From Scatomorpha sp036653715 (GTDB taxonomy: Bacteria > Bacillota > Clostridia > Oscillospirales > Oscillospiraceae), in NCBI GenBank assembly GCA_036653715.1, contig JAVVTL010000004.1, forward strand, positions 1-37,224: a stretch of 37,224 nucleotides of DNA, given 5' to 3'. Shown here one piece after another: positions 31,109-37,224 of the stretch (positions are counted from its first letter, which is position 1; each line of letters starts with the position of its first letter). Position numbers and translations under genes: made by a program. The notes below the pieces were generated by a model. That model saw only the letters and a list, made by a program, of their open reading frames with translations. It was not told the DNA's origin and made no database searches.

Positions 31109-33658
31109 ATGAAGCTCATGATACTTGACGGCAACAGCATAGTGAACAGGGCGTTCTATGGTGTGAGGCCGCTTTCCGCGCCGGACGGAACGCCTACGAA
31201 CGCCGTCTACGGCTTTCTGTCTATGCTCCAGCGCCTGTTGGACGAGGAGTCGCCGGATTCCCTCTGCGTTGCCTTTGACCTGCCCGCGCCCACCTTCAGA
31301 CACAAGCTGTTTGACGGCTACAAGGCCCAGCGCAAGGGTATGCCCGAGGAGCTTGCCGTCCAAATGCCGCTGCTCAAGTCGCTTTTGGACGCCATGGGCG
31401 TGCGCAGAATCGAGAGCGAGGGCTGGGAGGCGGACGATATCCTCGGCACCGTCGGCAGGCTTTGCGAGGCGTCGGGCTGGGACTGCGTGATAGTCACAGG
31501 CGACAAGGACAGCTTTCAGCTCGTGACGGAGGCGGTGCATATCCGCCATGTCAAATCCCGCATGGGACAGCAGGAGACAATCGAATATGACCCCTGCGTG
31601 TTCAGGGACGAATACGGCTTTGAGCCGCCGCTGATGGTGGACCTCAAAGCCCTGATGGGCGACGCGTCGGACAATATCCCCGGCGTACCGGGCGTCGGTG
31701 AAAAGACAGCGCTTGACCTCATCCGCCGCTACGGCGGGATGGAGGCGGTCTATGCGCATCTTGCCGACCCCGAAATTAAGGACGGCGTCCGCAAAAAGCT
31801 GACGGCGGGCAGGGAGAGCGCCGAGCTTTCATATACCCTCGCCACCATAAACACCGAGGTTCCGCTGGACTTTAACCCCGAGGCGGCAAAATGGTCTCTC
31901 AGCCCCTCGTCGGAGCTGTATGACGCGCTTAACCGCCTTGGCTTCACGAAATTCATCGACCGATGGGCGCTGACCCCGGGCGAGAAGGCGGAAGCCGCCG
32001 TCGCCGCCGCCGCACTCCCGTTCATCGACGGCGCGGACGCGAAAGCGCTCAAAGCGGTCATGGAGAGCGCGGCCTGCGTCGCCGTTCTGCCCCGAAACGG
32101 GCTGGATGAGCTGGAGCTTTGCGACGGAAAGGCAATTTACCCCCTTAAATGGGCAGAGCTTGGCGACGATTACAACGCGCTCCTGCGCCTGCTTTTTTCC
32201 GACGGGGTCAAAAAAATCTCCCACAACGTCAAGGACTTCATGTCCCTGCTGCTTTCGGAGGGCTTGGGGACGGAGGGCTTCGTCTTCGACACCGCCCTCG
32301 CCGCATATCTTGTTGACCCGACGGAGACAAATTACGACCTGCCGCGCCTCGCCGCGCGCTTCCTTGAGAGAGAACTGCCCGACGCGCAGGCGGTGTTTGA
32401 GCTTTATCCCGCGCTGACCGCCGCCGTAGCCGAGGCGGGCGCAGAGGAGCTTTTCAATGACGTCGAGCTGCCGCTCTGCAAGGTTTTGGCAGAGATGGAA
32501 AAGGCGGGTTTTCTCGTTGACAGAAAGGCGCTCTTTGCCTTTGGCGAGAGCCTGACGGCGGGAATCGACGAGCTTCAGACTAAAATCCACACCTTTGCCG
32601 GGCATGACTTCAATGTGAATTCACCCAAGCAGCTGGGCGAGGTGCTCTTTGACGAGCTGCTGCTGCCCTCCGGCAAAAAGACCAAGACGGGTTGGAGCAC
32701 CAACGTCGATACGCTTGAGGCACTGCGGGGCAAGCACCCGATAATTCAGGACGTCCTCGACTACCGCGAGCTGACGAAGCTCAAATCCACCTATGCGGAC
32801 GGCTTATTGAGGGTCATATCCGCCGATGGGCGCATACACACAAACTTCAAAATGACGGTCACGGCAACCGGCAGGCTCTCGAGCACGGAGCCGAACCTCC
32901 AAAATATCCCCATCCGCCGCGAGCTGGGCAGCGAGATAAGAAAGATGTTCGTCGCGCCCGCCGGCTCCGTCCTTGTGGACGCGGACTACAGCCAAATTGA
33001 ACTGCGCCTGCTCGCCCATATCTCCGGCGACGAGACGATGAAAAAGGCGTTTTTGGACGGCGAGGACATACACAGGGTCACCGCCTCGCAGGTCTTCGGT
33101 ATCCCGCCGGAGGAGGTCACGCCGCTTCAGCGCGGCAGGGCAAAGGCCGTTAACTTCGGCATAGTCTATGGCATATCCGCGTTCTCGCTCGCACAGGACA
33201 TTGACGTCTGGCCGAGCGAGGCAAAGGAATATATCGAGGCGTATCTGCAAAAATACCACGGCGTGCGCGAATACATGCAGCGCACCATAGCCGAGGCAAA
33301 GGAAAAGGGCTATGCCGAGACGCTCTACGGCCGCAGAAGGCCGCTTCCCGAGCTGAAGGCGCAAAACTTCAACACCCGCTCCTTTGGCGAGCGCGTCGCG
33401 CGGAATATGCCTATACAGGGCACGGCGGCGGATATAATCAAGCTCGCCATGGTAAACGTCGCAAGGCGAATCAAGGCCGAGGGCCTGCGCGCGCGGCTTA
33501 TTTTGCAGGTGCACGACGAGCTTATCGCCGAGTGCCCCGAGGAGGAGACGGAGCGGGTCAAGGCCCTGCTTCGCGAGGAGATGGAGAACGCCGTGCGCCT
33601 CTCCGTGCCGCTCACAGCCGATGCAAAGAGCGGGCGCTCATGGGCCGAGGCCCACTAA
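31109..33658 (+). CDS. polA: DNA polymerase I
   Basis: 849 residues from ATG at 31109 (MKLMILDGNSIVNRAFYG), eight bases after GGAGG. Domains: N-terminal 5' nuclease (about 1-290, with VAFDLPAPTFRH, EADDILGT, VTGDKDSFQLV, GDASDNIPGVPGVGEKTA), a central 3'-5' exonuclease fold that lacks the DxE metal site (AACVAVLPRNGLDEL in its place), and the C-terminal polymerase with motif A VDADYSQIELRLLAH, motif B RGRAKAVNFGIVYGIS and motif C LQVHDEL. It therefore probably does repair and Okazaki fragment processing without proofreading, as in Bacillus. It lies in a plus-strand run with uvrB upstream and the zincin fusion 9 bp downstream. Confidence 0.98.
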   Translation: MKLMILDGNSIVNRAFYGVRPLSAPDGTPTNAVYGFLSMLQRLLDEESPDSLCVAFDLPAPTFRHKLFDGYKAQRKGMPEELAVQMPLLKSLLDAMGVRRIESEGWEADDILGTVGRLCEASGWDCVIVTGDKDSFQLVTEAVHIRHVKSRMGQQETIEYDPCVFRDEYGFEPPLMVDLKALMGDASDNIPGVPGVGEKTALDLIRRYGGMEAVYAHLADPEIKDGVRKKLTAGRESAELSYTLATINTEVPLDFNPEAAKWSLSPSSELYDALNRLGFTKFIDRWALTPGEKAEAAVAAAALPFIDGADAKALKAVMESAACVAVLPRNGLDELELCDGKAIYPLKWAELGDDYNALLRLLFSDGVKKISHNVKDFMSLLLSEGLGTEGFVFDTALAAYLVDPTETNYDLPRLAARFLERELPDAQAVFELYPALTAAVAEAGAEELFNDVELPLCKVLAEMEKAGFLVDRKALFAFGESLTAGIDELQTKIHTFAGHDFNVNSPKQLGEVLFDELLLPSGKKTKTGWSTNVDTLEALRGKHPIIQDVLDYRELTKLKSTYADGLLRVISADGRIHTNFKMTVTATGRLSSTEPNLQNIPIRRELGSEIRKMFVAPAGSVLVDADYSQIELRLLAHISGDETMKKAFLDGEDIHRVTASQVFGIPPEEVTPLQRGRAKAVNFGIVYGISAFSLAQDIDVWPSEAKEYIEAYLQKYHGVREYMQRTIAEAKEKGYAETLYGRRRPLPELKAQNFNTRSFGERVARNMPIQGTAADIIKLAMVNVARRIKAEGLRARLILQVHDELIAECPEEETERVKALLREEMENAVRLSVPLTADAKSGRSWAEAH

Positions 33659-33667
33659 GGAGGACAG

Positions 33668-34492
33668 ATGGTACCTTTTGAGGAAGCCGGGAAAATGCTC
33701 GACGAGGCAGTGGATTCCCTGCCGCAGGAGATATTTGAAAATCTCAACGGCGGCGTCAACCTCATCCCGGCAAAAAAGACCGACGAGGACGGCCTGCTGA
33801 TTATGGGCATGTATTTTCGCGGTCAGATGGGCAGACATGTGGAGCTGTATTACGGCTCCTTCTGTGAGGCGTTTTCGGATGCCACACCCGAAAAATGCCG
33901 CCGCGAGTTAACAAAAACCCTGAAGCACGAGCTGACGCATCACCTTGAGAATCAGGCATGCGACAGAACCCTCGAGCACTGGGACGACGAGCACAAGGCG
34001 GAGCTGCTTGCCGGACTTTACGATTCCCCGCTTGAGGCGGAGAGCGTTCTTTTCGTCGATTACGACGGCGCGGGGCTTGCGCCGATGGCGGAGGGCTTTT
34101 TCCGCCTTGCCTCCCAAAAGGCCTGCCCGGAAATTCGCTGTTCCTCGGCGGGCATCTCCGATAAGCAGCCGGAGTCGGTGAGCGAGCGCGCCGTAAAAGC
34201 CGCAGGCGAATTTAACGCGGATATTTCCGCCTATGTGCCGCGCCGCGTCACCCGCGCCCTGCTGGACAGCCACGACGCCGTGCTCTGTATGACGGAGGAG
34301 CAGGCGGAGGAGCTTGCCTCGACCTATCCGGCGCACGAGGCAAAGATTATGTGCCTCGGCGAGCGCGACCTGAACCCGCCGACTCTCGGCGGGCGGCTGG
34401 GCTGGCGCCGCGCGGCGGACAGGCTTGCCGCCGAGATTGAATACCTTATCGACGAGCTTTGCGGAGAGGACGGAGAGAATGACGATTCGTGA
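33668..34492 (+). CDS. Zincin metallopeptidase fused to a degenerate low-molecular-weight phosphatase
   Basis: 274 residues; ATG at 33668 with TAAGGAGG overlapping the polA stop. Residues 1-about 120 match the short bacterial zincin family (PF06262-like): ENLNGGVNLIP, LLIMGMYFRGQMGRHVELYYGSF and the zinc motif HELTHH (87-92). Residues 126-265 match low-molecular-weight protein phosphatases (VLFV...PMAEGFFR, SSAGISDKQPESVSERAVKAA, DAVLCMTEEQAEEL). The CX5R loop is replaced by DYDGAGLA, and the usual DP acid near the C-terminus reads NPP. The phosphatase half therefore looks inactive and may bind a ligand or protein. The two parts are usually separate genes. It overlaps rimI by 14 bases. Confidence 0.85.
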   Translation: MVPFEEAGKMLDEAVDSLPQEIFENLNGGVNLIPAKKTDEDGLLIMGMYFRGQMGRHVELYYGSFCEAFSDATPEKCRRELTKTLKHELTHHLENQACDRTLEHWDDEHKAELLAGLYDSPLEAESVLFVDYDGAGLAPMAEGFFRLASQKACPEIRCSSAGISDKQPESVSERAVKAAGEFNADISAYVPRRVTRALLDSHDAVLCMTEEQAEELASTYPAHEAKIMCLGERDLNPPTLGGRLGWRRAADRLAAEIEYLIDELCGEDGENDDS

Positions 34493-34922
34493 CGCACTGC
34501 CTTCGGACCTTGACGCAATCGAGGCGCTCGAGGCCGAGTGCTTTTCTCTGCCGTGGAGCCGCGCGACGCTCGAGTCGCAGCTCACGGGAGCGGGACATGT
34601 CCTTATGGCGGCGGAGGAAAACGGCGCTGTGGCGGGATATATGGGGCTTCAATATGTGCTGAACGAGGGATATATCACAAACGTCTGCACAGCGGCGGAT
34701 TTCCGCCGACGTGGCGCGGCGCGGGCGCTCATAAGCGCGATGACGGCGAGAGCCGCCGAGCTTTCCCTCGCCTTTCTCACGCTTGAGGTGCGTGAATCAA
34801 ACGCCGCCGCCCGAGCGCTCTATTCCTCAATGGGCTTTGGCGACATCGGCAAGCGGCCCGGCTACTATGAGCAGCCGACCGAGAATGCAATTATAATGAC
34901 TTTGTTTTTGAATGAGGCGTAA
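34479..34922 (+). CDS. rimI: Ribosomal-protein-alanine N-acetyltransferase (RimI-type GNAT)
   Basis: 147 residues from ATG at 34479 (MTIRDALPSDLDAIEALE), preceded by GGAGAGA; the frame extends upstream through the preceding gene's end. It acetylates the N-terminal alanine of ribosomal protein S18 or other proteins using acetyl-CoA. GNAT motifs are ITNVCTAADFRRRGAARALI (acetyl-CoA loop RRxGxA) and LEVRESNAAARALYSSMGF, with the C-terminal GKRPGYYEQPTENAIIM seen in RimI. It precedes tsaD by 2 bp, the usual neighbour, though tsaE and tsaB are missing here. Confidence 0.93.
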   Translation: MTIRDALPSDLDAIEALEAECFSLPWSRATLESQLTGAGHVLMAAEENGAVAGYMGLQYVLNEGYITNVCTAADFRRRGAARALISAMTARAAELSLAFLTLEVRESNAAARALYSSMGFGDIGKRPGYYEQPTENAIIMTLFLNEA

Positions 34923-34924
34923 TT

Positions 34925-35926
34925 ATGATAATCCTATCTGTTGAATCCTCCTGCGACGAAACAGCCGTGGCGCTTGTGCGTGACGGCAGAGAAGTTTTGA
35001 CCGACCAAGTGTTTTCTCAGGCAGATCTCCACGCCGTATACGGCGGCGTCGTGCCGGAGATAGCCTCCCGCAGCCATGTCGAGGTCATCTCGCGGCTGAC
35101 GGACAGGGCGCTTGACGTCGCCGGAGTTTCCCGCTCGGAGATTGACGCCGTGGCGGTGACCTGTGCGCCGGGGCTTATCGGCGCGCTTTTGGTGGGCGTA
35201 AATTTTGCTAAGGCCGTAGCCCTTGCGCTCGGCGTCCCGCTCGTGCCGGTGCACCACGTTCGCGGGCATATTGCCGCAAATTATCTCGCGTTTCCGGAGC
35301 TGGAGCCGCCGTTTCTCTGCCTCGCCATATCCGGCGGCAATACGCTTATAGCGGACGTGCGCGACTATACCGACATGCGAATCCTCGGCGCGACGAGAGA
35401 CGACGCGGCGGGGGAGTGCTTCGACAAGACCGCCCGCGTCCTCGGCCTGCCATACCCCGGCGGCAAGCCGCTGGACGACCTCTCCAAGCTGGGCGACGAC
35501 CGAAAATATGACCTGCCCATAGGCCATGTTGACGGCAAGCCCTATGAGATGAGCTTTTCGGGTCTTAAAACCTCCGTGATAAATCTCGCCCATATGGCGG
35601 AGCAGAGAGGGGAGCCGCTCGACAGGGCCTCGCTCGCCGCCTCCTTCTGCCGCGCCGTGAGCCTGAGCCTCGTACCGAGGACAATTCTCGCCGCGCGTGA
35701 GCTTGGCTACAGCACCATAGCCGTCGCAGGCGGCGTCGCCGCCAATTCACGCATACGCCGCGACTTTGCCGAGGCGGCGGAGGCAGAGGGGCTGAAGCTC
35801 TATATCCCACCCCTGCGCCTCTGCGGGGACAATGCCGCCATGATAGGCGCTCAGGGCTACTACGAATACCTCGCCGGTACCCGCGCCGGCTCCGAGCTGA
35901 ACGCCTCTGCCACGAGGGAGCTTTGA
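34925..35926 (+). CDS. tsaD: tRNA N6-adenosine threonylcarbamoyltransferase TsaD
   Basis: 333 residues. It moves the threonylcarbamoyl group from TC-AMP to A37 of ANN-decoding tRNAs, working with TsaB and TsaE. The ASKHA fold and metal site are clear: ESSCDETAVALV at the N-terminus, HAVYGGVVPEIASRSH, the Fe/Zn motif HVRGH, ISGGNT, GATRDDAAGECFDK, YPGGKPLD, FSGLKTSV and a C-terminal GGVAANSRIR with LCGDNAAMIG. The ATG lies 2 bp after rimI with no clear separate ribosome site, implying translational coupling. radC follows by one base. Confidence 0.98.
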   Translation: MIILSVESSCDETAVALVRDGREVLTDQVFSQADLHAVYGGVVPEIASRSHVEVISRLTDRALDVAGVSRSEIDAVAVTCAPGLIGALLVGVNFAKAVALALGVPLVPVHHVRGHIAANYLAFPELEPPFLCLAISGGNTLIADVRDYTDMRILGATRDDAAGECFDKTARVLGLPYPGGKPLDDLSKLGDDRKYDLPIGHVDGKPYEMSFSGLKTSVINLAHMAEQRGEPLDRASLAASFCRAVSLSLVPRTILAARELGYSTIAVAGGVAANSRIRRDFAEAAEAEGLKLYIPPLRLCGDNAAMIGAQGYYEYLAGTRAGSELNASATREL

Positions 35927-35927
35927 A

Positions 35928-36608
35928 ATGGGCCTTCACGACGGTCATAGGGAGAGAATGAAAAAACGCTTTGCCGAGCACGGACTGGACAATTTTGACG
36001 ATGTGAACGTGATAGAGCTGCTGCTTTTTTACGCCCATGCCCGCTGCGACACAAACGCTATAGCCCACGCGCTGCTTGACCGCTTCGGGACGCTCGACGG
36101 CGTCTTTGAGGCGTCGGTTGTGGACCTTGAGAAGATTGACGGCATTGGCGAGAGCACTGCCGTATTCCTCAAGCTCGTGCCGCAGGTCAGCCGCAGATAC
36201 ATGCTCTCCAAAACGCGCCACGAGCGCATACTGTCAAGCAGCGAAAAGGCGGGGCGCTACTCCGTGCCGCTTTTCATGTACGAAAAGGACGAGGTCGTGT
36301 ACATGATTTGCCTTGATTCCAAGTGTCGGGTTATCTGCTCCCGCGAGCTCAGCAGGGGAGTGGTGAACGCCACCGAGGTGAGCGTGCGCAGGATTGTGGA
36401 GCAGGCGCTGAGCTATAACGCCGCAAGCGTTATAATTGCGCATAATCATGTCGCCGGCATCGCCCTGCCCTCGAGGGAGGACGAGCTTACCACCCGACAT
36501 ATAGCCACGGCCCTGCATGCTGTCGGCATATTGCTGGCGGACCACATCATTGTTGCCGGAAATGATTACATATCCTTGATGGACAGTGGCCTTATGCGAC
36601 ACATTTAG
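35928..36608 (+). CDS. radC: RadC-family JAMM/MPN protein
   Basis: 226 residues. An N-terminal helix-hairpin-helix part (LLFYAHARCDTNAIAHALL, DLEKIDGIGESTA) precedes the MPN domain with the JAMM metal motif HNHVAGIALPSRED (H-x-H, then S and D) near residues 170-185. RadC proteins are named for an old repair phenotype that was later questioned; their substrate is unknown. Proline and glycine of the usual HNHPSG are changed to VAG, with the metal ligands kept. The ATG is one base after the tsaD stop, so it is the last gene of the run; a terminator follows. Confidence 0.93.
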   Translation: MGLHDGHRERMKKRFAEHGLDNFDDVNVIELLLFYAHARCDTNAIAHALLDRFGTLDGVFEASVVDLEKIDGIGESTAVFLKLVPQVSRRYMLSKTRHERILSSSEKAGRYSVPLFMYEKDEVVYMICLDSKCRVICSRELSRGVVNATEVSVRRIVEQALSYNAASVIIAHNHVAGIALPSREDELTTRHIATALHAVGILLADHIIVAGNDYISLMDSGLMRHI

Positions 36609-36624
36609 TCACCGATTTGACACC

Positions 36625-36659
36625 AATGCAGGATGCCTTCAAAGCGTCCTGCATTTTTT
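36625..36659 (+). terminator. Terminator of the uvrB-radC run
   Basis: AATGCAGGA and TCCTGCATT form a 9-bp stem over a 13-base loop, followed by TTTTTTG. Confidence 0.85.
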
Positions 36660-36801
36660 GGCGACATTTCCCGACTTTTTTCGCAGTGAAGTGTGTTATG
36701 TCTACGAGTTACCACAATAAGCCAAGGGAATAAACGCGCTACAGCAAATGTCAATAAATGCAAAAACTCGAAAATCCCCTTTGCTGTCAACAAAAAATAG
36801 C

Positions 36802-36831
36802 TGTGGACAAACCTGTGGAGAATGTTGATAA
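36802..36831 (+). promoter_or_regulatory. Cluster of three DnaA-box-like 9-mers
   Basis: TGTGGACAA (36802-36810), TGTGGAGAA (36814-36822) and TGTTGATAA (36823-36831) lie in the same direction, each one mismatch from TGTGGATAA, the complement of the DnaA box TTATCCACA. An AT-rich stretch follows (36831-36892). It may be a DnaA-binding site or part of a replication origin; no dnaA or dnaN gene is in the window. Confidence 0.5.
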
Positions 36832-36899
36832 CTATATGGTGAACAATTAATGCAAGCAATTATGTTAACTAAAATCAAAAAAATCCGACGATGACATAG

Positions 36900-37100
36900 G
36901 CACAAAAACGACGAATATCGACGCAATCCAAAGGTGTGCGGGGAGCGGGGGCGGCTCCCGCGGTTACATCTCGCCCTTTGCGGGGGTGAAAATACAATGC
37001 GTAATCGCTCAAATGCAGGAAAGGCATCCTTGCATCGGCGCCTGCATTTTGCATCAAGACCTGCGCCCATGAATCGCCGTCCACGGGCGGCGAAAAGCAG
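36900..37100. other. Gene-free stretch with three inverted repeats
   Basis: Between the DnaA-box cluster and the tRNA promoter I find no convincing gene. Three hairpins are visible: 36939-36961 (GCGGGGAGC with GCTCCCGC, one bulge), 37011-37049 (AAATGCAGG with CCTGCATTT) and 37074-37093 (TCGCCG with CGGCGA). They could belong to a structured RNA, but no promoter or known RNA family is recognisable. Confidence 0.3.
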
Positions 37101-37129
37101 TTGACGTTCCCGCAAAAGTGTGGTATTAT
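37101..37129 (+). promoter_or_regulatory. Promoter of tRNA-Thr
   Basis: TTGACG (37101-37106), 17-bp spacer ending in TGG (extended -10) and TATTAT (37124-37129). The tRNA begins about 45 bases downstream. Confidence 0.7.
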
Positions 37130-37175
37130 GACACGCGTGTTCAAAGTAGCCCGCGCCCCCCGCATAATCAAATAA

Positions 37176-37224
37176 GCTTGAGTAGCTCAGCCGGTAGAGC
37201 AGCTGATTCGTAATCAGCAGGTCG
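37176..37224 (+). tRNA. tRNA-Thr (anticodon CGT), partial
   Basis: The 5' acceptor GCTTGAG, TA, D-arm GCTC-AGCCGGTA-GAGC and anticodon arm GCTGA-TTCGTAA-TCAGC are seen, giving anticodon CGT. The window ends in the variable/T-arm region, so acceptor pairing cannot be checked. Confidence 0.9.

Noticed and set aside
36702..37115. 137-codon minus-strand frame in the gene-free stretch
   Set aside because: It is Arg/Cys-rich, spans the DnaA-box cluster and several hairpins, and has no ribosome site or family likeness.

Overview
The window looks like a chromosomal segment from a fairly GC-rich, low-oxygen Clostridia-type Firmicute, most like the Oscillospirales. This is inferred from the T-box leaders, IreB, lipoprotein signals without outer-membrane genes, strong GGAGG ribosome binding sites, UUG starts and many housekeeping families of that group. 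I see no prophage, insertion sequence or CRISPR array. The assembly has a 100-N scaffold gap at 23091-23190, inside a gene.

Region 1 (1-6240). A minus-strand operon encodes an envelope redox system: a NusG-domain-II membrane protein, a Gx-transporter-like membrane protein, an ApbE flavin transferase, a membrane-anchored carrier with two covalent-FMN domains, a small FMN lipoprotein, and a lipoprotein reductase with FMN and FAD domains that runs off the left edge. It resembles flavin-based extracellular electron transfer and flavinylated-reductase loci. A divergent MerR-family regulator sits beside a promoter with a 19-bp spacer and an inverted repeat inside it, the arrangement MerR activators use. 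The operon is therefore probably switched on by a small-molecule signal.

Region 2 (6241-12960). A Cys T-box leader precedes cysE-cysS on the plus strand. Facing it on the minus strand are pheS-pheT behind a Phe T-box, then ireB with its own promoter.

Region 3 (12920-17690). A plus-strand run holds a lipoprotein, alr, mazF without a visible antitoxin gene, an exported protein of unknown function, an unknown cytoplasmic protein and pyrimidine-nucleoside phosphorylase.

Region 4 (17700-24240, minus). This holds rlmB, a large membrane protein that reads as a catalytically dead P-type ATPase (interrupted by the gap), an EF-G-like GTPase, and an SGNH hydrolase paired with a DUF4358-like lipoprotein.

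Region 5 (24416-28930, plus). This holds a rhomboid-fold protein lacking catalytic residues but carrying a zinc module, a membrane-anchored PQQ-type beta-propeller, tRNA-Pro(GGG) and a COG2509-type flavoprotein.

Region 6 (28940-37224, plus). This is a tightly packed run of uvrB, a frameshifted micro-ORF, polA, a zincin fused to a dead low-molecular-weight phosphatase, rimI, tsaD and radC. A gene-free stretch of about 570 bp follows, with three adjacent DnaA-box-like 9-mers, several hairpins and a good promoter for a tRNA-Thr(CGT) cut by the right edge.

The main candidates for something new are the MerR-controlled flavinylated respiratory operon and three apparent pseudoenzymes (P-type ATPase, rhomboid, phosphatase fused to a zincin).
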